DNA of 64,000 nt. Origin: a bacterium. GTDB lineage: Bacteria; Krumholzibacteriota; Krumholzibacteriia; LZORAL124-64-63. A program made the position numbers and the translations under genes. Below, in pieces: positions 20,150 to 28,617 of the stretch. Location: assembly GCA_024223715.1 (NCBI GenBank), contig JAAEOA010000427.1:53617-117616 (forward strand). The letters are read 5' to 3'. Within the stretch, counting starts at the first letter, position 1. Each line of letters opens with the position of its first letter. Under the pieces are notes generated by a model, which was not told where the DNA came from, searched no databases, and saw only the letters and a list, made by a program, of their open reading frames with translations.

Positions 20150-20269
20150 TTTTTCTGAGTGTTGATTATTTATTTCCCGGATGTCCTCGGTTTCTTGCTA
20201 ACCATGGTTAAGGGAAGGGGTTAGTTGCCTGCGGATTACCGGCAAATAAATAATCAACACTCAGAAAAA
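20150..20269. repeat. 31-bp inverted repeat (30/31 identity) with 58-nt spacer
   Basis: Left arm 20150-20180 TTTTTCTGAGTGTTGATTATTTATTTCCCGG; right arm 20239-20269 CCGGCAAATAAATAATCAACACTCAGAAAAA; the spacer holds the perfect palindrome TAACCATGGTTA. Confidence 0.97.
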
Positions 20270-20282
20270 GGTCTGGTGAAAG

Positions 20283-20453
20283 ATGGGCGGGAGGGTTTGG
20301 AAATTATTGAGAGGGGCATTTGTATTATTTGGGGATCATATTTGGAGGGAATTTGGGCAATTCTGGAGTGGGTTGGATGCTTTGTTTGGGAATGAGGCCT
20401 GGTCGAAGATAAAGTGTGGAAGTTGGCCCAAAACGAGAGAGGAAAAGTCTTGA
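20283..20453 (+). CDS. Candidate small Trp-rich protein (56 aa), unlisted small ORF
   Basis: ATG at 20283: MGGRVWKLLRGAFVLFGDHIWREFGQFWSGLDALFGNEAWSKIKCGSWPKTREEKS*. No strong RBS; unusual codon usage. Confidence 0.35.
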   Translation: MGGRVWKLLRGAFVLFGDHIWREFGQFWSGLDALFGNEAWSKIKCGSWPKTREEKS

Positions 20454-20532
20454 TGCCGGGTTTTACATTCTTTGCGGAACGGATTATCTTTTTTGGGTGG
20501 TTGAGATTAACGTTAACTAACGAGGTATTGTG

Positions 20533-21753
20533 ATGCGGCAATTTGATCCGGAACAGGCGATGGTTGAGACTCGGCGGGAATTTGGGGAACACGGTGGCGT
20601 GGCACCTTCCATTGAGAGGTCAGCCACTTTTTCAGTTCTTGAGCCAGGAACCATGCCTCAGATTTTTGCAGGGGAGAAAACTCCTGAAGCTGGGGGCTGT
20701 TATCTTTATAGCCGACACTTTAATCCGACGGTGAATGTTCTGGCTCGGTATTTGGCAGCCATGGAAGGTACCGAGACTGGCATCTGCACTGGAACAGGCA
20801 TGGGCGCCATTACGGTAACTATTCTTCAACTTTGTAAAATGGGATCTCACCTTGTGGCCAGCAACACCATTTATGGTGGGTCCCACGCATTTATTAAAGA
20901 AGTTTTGCCCGAGATGGGTGTGGAATCGACAATGATTGACCCCACCGATCTTGAGGCCGTCAAGGCCGCCATTCAGCCCAATACCAAAGCCATATACGTG
21001 GAAACCATGGGTAACCCCAAACTGAACATTGCCAACATTCCTGAATTGGCGAAAATTGCCAAAGCCGCTGGTGTTAAACTGATTGTCGACAATACGTTCA
21101 CCCCTGTTCTGGTCTCGGCCAAAGAACTGGGTGCCGATATTGTGGTTTACTCCCTGACAAAATTTGTCAACGGTGCCAGTGACCTGATGGGTGGTGCTGT
21201 TCTGGGTGAGAAAGACTTTATTTTTGAACTGATGGATTTGCATACTGGCCGGGCCATGCTCCTTGGGCCCACCATGGACGCTCGGGTGGCTTTTGATATT
21301 GCCCAACGTTTGCCTTTGTTACCTCTGCGCATGAAAGAGCACTCCCTGAGAACCATGACTCTGGCTGAAACCGCCCAAGAAATGGGTGTGGATGTTTCTT
21401 ATCCCGGTCTGGAAAGTCATCCTCAACACGAATTGCTGCGCTCAATGGTTAACGAGGGATATGGATTCGGTGGCCTGATGACCATTGACTGCAAGACTCT
21501 GGACAAGGCCAACGAGCTTATGTCTGTCTTGCAGAATCAGGAAAAATTTGGAGTCATCGCAGTTTCCCTCGGTTACTTCGATACTCTGATGTCCTGTTCA
21601 GGATCTTCAACTTCGTCTGAGCTGTCGGAAGAAGATCAACGCACCATGGAACTTTCCCCCGGCCTGGTTCGCATTGCCATTGGCCTTACCGGAAGCCTGG
21701 AAGAGCGTGTTGAACAGCTGAAGCGAGGACTAAAAACTGTGGGCCTGGCCTAA
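20533..21753 (+). CDS. Cys/Met-metabolism PLP-dependent enzyme (methionine gamma-lyase / trans-sulfuration family)
   Basis: YSRHFNPTVNVLARYLAAMEGTE; SNTIYGGSHAFIKEVLPEMG; KLIVDNTFTPVLVSAKELGADIVVYSLTKFVNGASDLMGGAVLG (PLP lysine in SLTKFVNG). Confidence 0.9.
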   Translation: MRQFDPEQAMVETRREFGEHGGVAPSIERSATFSVLEPGTMPQIFAGEKTPEAGGCYLYSRHFNPTVNVLARYLAAMEGTETGICTGTGMGAITVTILQLCKMGSHLVASNTIYGGSHAFIKEVLPEMGVESTMIDPTDLEAVKAAIQPNTKAIYVETMGNPKLNIANIPELAKIAKAAGVKLIVDNTFTPVLVSAKELGADIVVYSLTKFVNGASDLMGGAVLGEKDFIFELMDLHTGRAMLLGPTMDARVAFDIAQRLPLLPLRMKEHSLRTMTLAETAQEMGVDVSYPGLESHPQHELLRSMVNEGYGFGGLMTIDCKTLDKANELMSVLQNQEKFGVIAVSLGYFDTLMSCSGSSTSSELSEEDQRTMELSPGLVRIAIGLTGSLEERVEQLKRGLKTVGLA

Positions 21754-21778
21754 TAACCAATTTTTTCAACAGGAATCG

Positions 21779-21809
21779 CCAGCACCCTCTTGAGGGTGCT
21801 GGTTTTTTT
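21779..21809 (+). terminator. Intrinsic terminator
   Basis: CCAGCACCCTC-tt-GAGGGTGCTGG followed by TTTTTTT. Confidence 0.92.
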
Positions 21810-21919
21810 CCCAAGGCAATATCATGATGCAAAATCACTAGGGTTGACTCCCCCATTTACAGGGCTATCTTTGCTCTCGATAATACCACACACCCTTAAA
21901 ATCCCACGAGGAGGCGAAC

Positions 21920-23119
21920 ATGAAGCCCGAAAAACTCATCGCAATGGAAGACAAATTTGGTGCCAACAATTATCACCCGTTGGACATCGTCATCAAGAAG
22001 GCTGAAGGCATCTGGGTTGAAGATGTTGAAGGCAACAAGTACATGGACTTTCTGGCCGCCTACAGTGCTGTCAATCAAGGTCACTGCCACCCACGCCTGC
22101 TGAAGGCTTTGCGTCGCCAAGCTGCCAAAGTTACTCTTACCAGCCGAGCCTTCCGCAATGACCAATTGCCTCACTTCTGCAAAGAAGTTGCCGAGCTGAC
22201 CGGTTACCCTAAAGTTCTGCCTATGAACTCCGGTGCCGAAGCTGTGGAAACAGCCATCAAAGCAGCCCGTAAATGGGGCGAAAAAATCAAAGGCATCAAA
22301 AAAGACAAAGCTGAAATTATTGTCTGTGCCGACAACTTCCACGGCCGGACCACCACCATTGTTGGCTTCAGCACTGAAGACCAGTATAAAGACGGCTTTG
22401 GTCCTTTCACTCCTGGCTTTAAGGTCATTCCTTTTGGCGATGCAAAAGCTCTCGAAGCTGCAATCACCAAAAACACCTGTGCTTTCATGGTTGAACCGGT
22501 TCAGGGCGAAGCTGGAATTAACGTTCCACCCAAAGCTTTCATGAAAAAAGCCCAGGCCCTTTGCAAGAAAAACAATGTCTTGTTCATTGCAGATGAAATT
22601 CAGTCCGGCCTGGGTCGTACTGGCAAAATGTTTGCCTTCGAACACGCTGGAGTTACTCCTGATGCTGTCATTATTGGCAAAGCCCTCAGTGGTGGTTTCT
22701 ACCCTGTCTCGGCTTTCCTCAGCAGTGATGAAGTGATGGGTGTTTTTAACCCCGGCGATCACGGTTCCACTTTTGGCGGCAACCCGTTGGGTATGGCTGT
22801 TGCTCGTGAAGCGTTGAAAGTTCTTACTGAAGAAAAATTGGTTGAGAACAGCGCCAAGCTGGGTCCCTGGTTCATGGACAAGCTGCGGGCCATGAAGTTC
22901 AAAAGCATGAAAAAAGTTCGTGGAGAAGGCTTGTTTATTGGACTGGTTCTGGACCGTCCTGCCCGTCCTTATTGTGAAGCTCTGATGGCTGAGGGTATGC
23001 TCTGCAAAGAGACCCATGAAAACGTCATTCGCTTTGCTCCTCCTTTGACCATCACCAAAAAAGAGCTGAACATGGCTCTTCGTAAGGTGAACAAAGTGTT
23101 TAAGAAACTGGATAAATAG
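21920..23119 (+). CDS. rocD: Ornithine--oxo-acid transaminase
   Basis: YHPLDIVIKKAEGIWVEDVEGNKYMDFLAAYSAVNQGHCHPR; LFIADEIQSGLGRTGKMFAFEHAGVTPDAVIIGKALSGGFYPVSAFL; RBS aggagg. Confidence 0.95.
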   Translation: MKPEKLIAMEDKFGANNYHPLDIVIKKAEGIWVEDVEGNKYMDFLAAYSAVNQGHCHPRLLKALRRQAAKVTLTSRAFRNDQLPHFCKEVAELTGYPKVLPMNSGAEAVETAIKAARKWGEKIKGIKKDKAEIIVCADNFHGRTTTIVGFSTEDQYKDGFGPFTPGFKVIPFGDAKALEAAITKNTCAFMVEPVQGEAGINVPPKAFMKKAQALCKKNNVLFIADEIQSGLGRTGKMFAFEHAGVTPDAVIIGKALSGGFYPVSAFLSSDEVMGVFNPGDHGSTFGGNPLGMAVAREALKVLTEEKLVENSAKLGPWFMDKLRAMKFKSMKKVRGEGLFIGLVLDRPARPYCEALMAEGMLCKETHENVIRFAPPLTITKKELNMALRKVNKVFKKLDK

Positions 23120-23140
23120 TTCTGGTTTTTGAAGTGGATT

Positions 23141-23172
23141 AAAGCCCGGGGTTTTGGCCTCGGGCTTTTTTT
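23141..23172 (+). terminator. Intrinsic terminator after rocD
   Basis: AAAGCCCGGGG-ttttggc-CTCGGGCTTTTTTT. Confidence 0.9.
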
Positions 23173-23303
23173 ATTGATGTGTTTTTAACGCATTAGAACT
23201 AGGGGTTGGGTTTCAAATTTTTACAGTCAAATGCCTGCCTTTTAGTAAGACCAGCAATGCAACACTCTGAATTCAAACCTATCTAAGTCTAAGCGTTGAT
23301 CCT

Positions 23304-24509
23304 TCACTTTGATGTGCCCCGGTACATAGCCTTAACCCCTCCAAACGACAGGTGCTCGGTGGCTACCGGCTGGCCAATGAAAGGGATAAAGTCCACATCG
23401 TAATCACAAAGGTGAATCCAGGAGGCAATAGTATCGGCGTCTGTGGTTCCCCAGTCGTTATAAGTCATGTTCAGAATGGGGAGATCTCTGGCTGAGGATT
23501 CAGGGCAATAGTAATTCTGCCTCACTGTATAATCTCCATGGGCAAGGATACAATTTGTGACTTGCAAGGATTCCAGGTGAGCAATGTCCACAGAGGACCT
23601 TGTCACATCCTGGATTACCGAATTTATAACTCTGACATTGCTACCGGGCCCATAGATGCGAATGGCTCGATCTTGATGAAGGAAAAAACAGTCTTCGATG
23701 TTGCAGTTACTATTTTGCGCTCGAAAACCCACTCCAGACCTGTTGGTATTAAAATGATTTTCAAAGGTGCATCCTGTAATTTGGGCAAATATCCCTTCAT
23801 ACCCAGATGCAACAGTTAACCCACCTGCCCCACCCTCAAAATTACAGTTACTGACCTCGACATCCCGGTTTGATTCAAGGTGAACTCCCATATCCGGGTA
23901 CTGGTGTTCGCCCTCAAACAAAAAGTTGCAATCAGAAATCCTAACCTGATCAAAACCCTTCACCCCAAATGAAATGGAACCTTCGGCTGAATTATTGAAA
24001 ATGCTATTTGTCAGTTCAAAATTGTCCCCATAATAGCAACTGAAGCTTGATGCATTGGAATCAAACCTGCAATTCTCTATCTCCACCTGATCTGGAGAGG
24101 GGAGTGCATTTATTGCATAACGCATATTTTCAAATCCAATGTTTTCAATGCGAATTTTGCTGGTGCATCCAAAATCTGGATTTGCAACTATTCCCCAAAG
24201 ATTCCCTAGAGAATAGTCATAGGGTTCTGTTGGACCCAAGATGGTCTCCTCAGGTCCAGCGCCAATCAATGTTAGTTCTGATTGGGCCACCAAAACCCGA
24301 ACAAAGGCCGTCCAACCAGGAGTGGTTACAATTTCACCTTCGTTATAGCGGCCTGGGCCGATAAGAATGATATCACCTGAGGCTGCGGCATCTACTGCAT
24401 CCTGAATCGTTAGAAAATCCCCACTGCCATCTCGTTCTACACGCAATGTTGCACCAGAAACAGGCAGCGCCAAGACCAAAGAAAAAAGTCCGATTATCGC
24501 TATTTTCAT
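23304..24509 (-). CDS. Exported right-handed beta-helix (pectate-lyase-like) protein
   Basis: MKIAIIGLFSLVLALPVSGATLRVERDGSGDFLTIQDAVDAAASGDIILIGPGRYNEG; parallel beta-helix repeats; C-terminus LSFGGVKAMYRGTSK. Confidence 0.85.
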   Translation of the reverse strand: MKIAIIGLFSLVLALPVSGATLRVERDGSGDFLTIQDAVDAAASGDIILIGPGRYNEGEIVTTPGWTAFVRVLVAQSELTLIGAGPEETILGPTEPYDYSLGNLWGIVANPDFGCTSKIRIENIGFENMRYAINALPSPDQVEIENCRFDSNASSFSCYYGDNFELTNSIFNNSAEGSISFGVKGFDQVRISDCNFLFEGEHQYPDMGVHLESNRDVEVSNCNFEGGAGGLTVASGYEGIFAQITGCTFENHFNTNRSGVGFRAQNSNCNIEDCFFLHQDRAIRIYGPGSNVRVINSVIQDVTRSSVDIAHLESLQVTNCILAHGDYTVRQNYYCPESSARDLPILNMTYNDWGTTDADTIASWIHLCDYDVDFIPFIGQPVATEHLSFGGVKAMYRGTSK

Positions 24510-24580
24510 GATGTTCTCCAATTCAGAATGCGTGCCGATTTCCATATTTTGAAAGGTTTTCCGAAATTTTAAGATTAGGT

Positions 24581-25489
24581 TCATTTCAGCATAATCAATT
24601 GCTTCTTTAGAACCACCAGCCCAGCTTCCAGCCGAGCAAAATACACCCCACTGGCCGCCTGAGATCCGCTACTATTTCGCCCATCCCAGGTCACCTGGTG
24701 TTGCCCCTCCTCCAGATGCTGAACCAAAAGTTCGCAGACCAATCGGCCGCGCAAATCGAAAACGCACAGACTTACATGGCCCGAACTTGGGACCACAAAT
24801 TTTAACTCTGTTTGAGGATTGAAAGGATTTGGGTAAGCGACAAGTGAAGCAACAGCAGAATGTGGTATTGGTCGCTCATCATCGACAAGATCCACCTGAC
24901 TGTTATCAGCCAGCCTTAAAACCAATACATCTCCTGCGGCTTTGTTTGTGTCCAGGATAGGTTCCACAGCCATCTGTGAACTTGCGGCCATGGGATTCCA
25001 GTCTTCATTGTTTCCCGTCAACCAGCAGCTGCGCACTCCACTGCCTTCTTGAAAGCCGAGGCCAAAACCGCCATTGGCCCCGTTATGAAGAAAACCAGAA
25101 CCTTCCGGTAGTCTAAAAAAGAGATATAGACCCGCACTGTCAGCAGTAATTGGCTGTGGGAACACCACTTCGCTCCAACTGGATGTTGTTCCAGATACAT
25201 TCTGAACAAGAGAAACGGCATCTGATATATGGCCAGGCCACTCCAGCAGCCCGGCTTGGGCAAGAATTTCAGGATACTCGGTATTTCCATCGTTTTGAAA
25301 CCAGCGAACTCCTGAAACAACAGCACCTTCTTCTATGGGCACCCAGACCGCAAGACAAGTCTGGGCGTTTATATTGTCTAAGCCAAAAACGCCTTCTATC
25401 TCAGGCAATTCAGTTGCTTGGGCCATACTGCATGAAACAAGAAGGACCAAAAGGGCAACTCTAAAATTTTGAATGACTTTCATTTGCAT
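24581..25489 (-). CDS. Exported protein with C-terminal FlgD/T9SS-like sorting domain
   Basis: Signal peptide FRVALLVLLVSCSMAQA; C-terminus LVAYPNPFNPQTELKFVVPSSGHVSLCVFDLRGRLVCELLVQHLEEGQHQVTWDGRNSSGSQAASGVYFARLEAG. Confidence 0.82.
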   Translation of the reverse strand: MQMKVIQNFRVALLVLLVSCSMAQATELPEIEGVFGLDNINAQTCLAVWVPIEEGAVVSGVRWFQNDGNTEYPEILAQAGLLEWPGHISDAVSLVQNVSGTTSSWSEVVFPQPITADSAGLYLFFRLPEGSGFLHNGANGGFGLGFQEGSGVRSCWLTGNNEDWNPMAASSQMAVEPILDTNKAAGDVLVLRLADNSQVDLVDDERPIPHSAVASLVAYPNPFNPQTELKFVVPSSGHVSLCVFDLRGRLVCELLVQHLEEGQHQVTWDGRNSSGSQAASGVYFARLEAGLVVLKKQLIMLK

Positions 25490-25500
25490 ACCTCCATTAC

Positions 25501-28227
25501 TTATTCAACTTCGGGACAATTCAAGACATACAGGGTTTTGTTCCAAGTGAAATGCTGGTTTAGAACTCGGCTGTGAATTATGTACGGCACAGTCAGTATC
25601 TGGTCACAAATGCGGTTTTCCCACTTGAAGAAATGTTTGTATTTATCTCCAATTTTTTCAACCGTGTAGACCACATCCGGGCTGGAGGAACTCAGGGAAT
25701 AAACCGTGGTTACCCCGTCGGCAACCCCATTGGGAAACTCAACCTCATCCAATGAAATATCGCTCGGATGAGGTGTGTCCCATTCAAAAACCCAAGTCAC
25801 TAAAGTATCGCCCGGGGCCCACTCCATGTAGGATTTCACCGATTTTCTGATAATGGTAGGTTGGCCTATTGTCAGGGTGTTGTACTGGCCTGGTAAAACC
25901 CTTTCGTATTGGGTCTGTCCACAAGGCCAAATGACTTCAACATCAACCGTATCGGCATATGCACCCAAGCCGAATGAAAGATCCAAATCGTTTTGCCCCG
26001 CATTACCGCTGCCTCCGTCGACCACCCTTGCCTGGACATTTCCAGCCCATTCAACAATTACTGTGGCCCCAATTCCGTAGGTGTTACAGGAAAGATTTTC
26101 TGACCGAAGACGGATCCCTACCCAGTTGTTGGGATTGCCTCCAGGGAAGGCACCCTCATTTTTGAAGAAGAAGGGAGCATCGCCCTCAGATGCGATCATC
26201 AATTCTGAGAAACCGTCCAGGTTCCAATCTGCTGCACACAAACCATGAGCCTCGAATGTATCCCCATTCAACTGCCGAGTGCCAAACGCAGCACCTCCGG
26301 ATGTATTTTCCAAAATTCGACTTCTCCATTCATATAAAGCCGAATTTGAAATTCCGAAATCCAACCAACCATCCAGATTGTAATCAAAAATATCAAGGTC
26401 TGTTGGAGCAATTTGGTCTTCTGGAGCTTCAGACCAGCCCAAGGATAAACTTGCGGTCCCTGTTTCAACAAAATGATTGGTGAATATGCCTCTTCTGCCT
26501 GCTACGCCTCTTGCATGAAAAACAATGTCAATATCTCCATCATTGTCAAAATCTCCCGGCCCGGCAAAAGCCCCGCCATGCCAGAGATCATCCCTGTTAG
26601 CAAAAAGCAAAACTGATTGGTCAGAAAAAGTGCCCCCATCATTTCTGAAGTACCTGGAGGCTGGATGCGGCCTAGTATTTGGGTGAGCATCTCCAAATTG
26701 AAGATAGTCAAAAAGAATCAAATCCATATCATGGTCCTGATCCAGGTCAACCCAAAACAAGGAACGAAAATCCATTTGATTGTAAGTCTCTCCAGTAGGG
26801 GTAGGAAAACCGATGGAATCAGTAACATTTACAAAAACTCTATTTTCCAGGTCGTTGCCCTGTACTTGTTGATTGTGGTAAATAGTGAGACCCTTGGCGC
26901 CAATATCAGAATCGAAAGTGGAAGAGTTTGGTGAGCCCGCAACAGCAAGGTCAAGATAACCGTCCCCATCAAAATCTCCCCATGCCCCATTTAGAGTCTG
27001 TTCATTGTTTACGTTGGAACCAAACACTTCGGTGGATGCATCTGAAAAAGTTCCATTGCCATTATTTCGATACAGTCGATGACCTTCACTATAATAGGAG
27101 CCCTCATCCCATTTTGCATTTGGGGCGTAGAAATCCAGATCACCATCGTTATCATAGTCAGCGACAAGGATTCCGACTGTTCCTTTAGGTGGGGAAATCA
27201 CGGTGCTTCCATTGTCGAAAGTAAAGTCAGTTACATCAAAAAACTCAGTAATTCCATCCGAAGTAAAACTATCCGACCTAAAAGCCATCCCATTATTTTC
27301 CGAGCTAACCGATTGAAACCCACTTACGACCATGTCTTTGTTTGTATCTCCAATGAAATTGAAGGCTGCCGCATTGGATCGTTTCGGCATGTGAAGGGCC
27401 AGAGCATCATCAATCAATGTATCCTCCGAATAGTCATAATACGCACTCCCAGGCAACTCTGGTGCCCCCACTCCCTGCAATACGGAAAAATACTCCAAAG
27501 CTGCAAAAATACGTGCCCCCTGCTTAAAAGAAAACTCCTCCCAGCAACTCATTGGCGAGTTGGACATAATATTCCCGGGATCAGGAGAATGAGCAGGATA
27601 TTGACTGACAAAACTGCTTGAAAGGGTGCAATCTCCGAGGACAAAACCAACCAATCCAGGATCAGCGGGAGTATCGTCAACTAGATCTCCAGTAGCTCCG
27701 GCGTTGCTGCCATCAGGATTCTCAACCCCAAATTCCGTTTCATCAGTTTCATACAACCCCAAGCAATTCCCCAAAAGACGACTGAGGGCTGAGCGAGAAG
27801 ACAGGCTTCCAGTCAAGACCATTGATGAGCTTGGAACCCCCGCCGCGCGTCCTTTGGCTGAGCCGGATGAAGGTCCGAGATAAATATCAATGGCATCTGT
27901 ATGAGGATTTTCAGAAAATAGATCCCCGGCATAAAAATCCGGATTGTTATAAAAAAGAGAATTTGGCAAATCTTGCTGACCAATTAGTGAAAGCATAACA
28001 CCCAGAGGTTCAAAATCTGAAGATGCGACAGCAAACAAGGAATCTACCTCGACAGAACTGAGCCCGCCGGAGCCATCGGTTTCCCGTAAAACATGGATAT
28101 AACATCGAATGGCAATGCTGCTGAGGCTGGTGATATAGTCGGGAGATTTGTTTTCTACTACAAGTGAATCAGGATACGAAACAGGTGTGTTGCAATCAAG
28201 ATACTGGGCTCCAACTACCCCCCCCAT
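25501..28227 (-). CDS. FG-GAP/VCBS and ASPIC/UnbV repeat protein with N-terminal pappalysin-like (M43) pseudo-protease domain; true start probably 28286 via frameshift
   Basis: DYDNDGDLDFYAPN, DFDGDGYLDLAVAG, DLDQDHDMDLILFD repeats; C-terminal IGATVIVEWAGNVQARVVDGGSGNAGQNDLDLSFGLGAYADTVDVEVIWPCGQTQ; N-terminal LGNCLGLYETDE...ATGDLVDDTPADPGL...NIMSNSPMSCWEEFSFKQGARI resembles the M43 zinc region. Confidence 0.85.
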   Translation of the reverse strand: MGGVVGAQYLDCNTPVSYPDSLVVENKSPDYITSLSSIAIRCYIHVLRETDGSGGLSSVEVDSLFAVASSDFEPLGVMLSLIGQQDLPNSLFYNNPDFYAGDLFSENPHTDAIDIYLGPSSGSAKGRAAGVPSSSMVLTGSLSSRSALSRLLGNCLGLYETDETEFGVENPDGSNAGATGDLVDDTPADPGLVGFVLGDCTLSSSFVSQYPAHSPDPGNIMSNSPMSCWEEFSFKQGARIFAALEYFSVLQGVGAPELPGSAYYDYSEDTLIDDALALHMPKRSNAAAFNFIGDTNKDMVVSGFQSVSSENNGMAFRSDSFTSDGITEFFDVTDFTFDNGSTVISPPKGTVGILVADYDNDGDLDFYAPNAKWDEGSYYSEGHRLYRNNGNGTFSDASTEVFGSNVNNEQTLNGAWGDFDGDGYLDLAVAGSPNSSTFDSDIGAKGLTIYHNQQVQGNDLENRVFVNVTDSIGFPTPTGETYNQMDFRSLFWVDLDQDHDMDLILFDYLQFGDAHPNTRPHPASRYFRNDGGTFSDQSVLLFANRDDLWHGGAFAGPGDFDNDGDIDIVFHARGVAGRRGIFTNHFVETGTASLSLGWSEAPEDQIAPTDLDIFDYNLDGWLDFGISNSALYEWRSRILENTSGGAAFGTRQLNGDTFEAHGLCAADWNLDGFSELMIASEGDAPFFFKNEGAFPGGNPNNWVGIRLRSENLSCNTYGIGATVIVEWAGNVQARVVDGGSGNAGQNDLDLSFGLGAYADTVDVEVIWPCGQTQYERVLPGQYNTLTIGQPTIIRKSVKSYMEWAPGDTLVTWVFEWDTPHPSDISLDEVEFPNGVADGVTTVYSLSSSSPDVVYTVEKIGDKYKHFFKWENRICDQILTVPYIIHSRVLNQHFTWNKTLYVLNCPEVE

Positions 28228-28617
28228 AATGAAAACCCAATTGCAATTACAACAAAAATCAACTGTGCGTAACGGTTCGAGTTCATTTTTTCCCCCTCAG
28301 GAATCTCATAGATTATGAAATGACCATCCAACAATTGCATGTCTTGAAATGTACTGTCTGTCTTGAAATATACTCCCCTTGTTCCTAGTTTACCTTGCCT
28401 GTTTTTTTTCTGTCAAGGAAAAATGCCGAATAACTCCGTCAAGTTGGTGCCCAAGCATTTCAGGCTCAACCCAATAGATTAGAAACCAATAATACTTCAC
28501 AAATTTGCCTTTCTTCGAATTCCTTAAAAGAATGAAGCCAAAAACTATCAATTTTGTATTATGTTCTTTGCTTCCATCTACTATCAATTATCGTATCACC
28601 CATCCCAAGGAGCAGCC

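Noticed and set aside
20270-20532. Possible SAM riboswitch ahead of the Cys/Met PLP enzyme
   Set aside because: No SAM-I/II core motif or terminator-antiterminator pattern recognised; the region reads better as an odd small ORF or leader.
20254-20592. 112-aa minus-strand ORF spanning the region before the PLP enzyme gene
   Set aside because: Overlaps the start of the real PLP gene and the inverted repeat; composition (Pro/Ser/His/Asn-rich) reflects the C-rich complement of the G-rich strand.
21896-23017. 373-aa minus-strand ORF opposite rocD
   Set aside because: Antisense to a strongly supported rocD; Phe/Asn/Gly-rich shadow translation.
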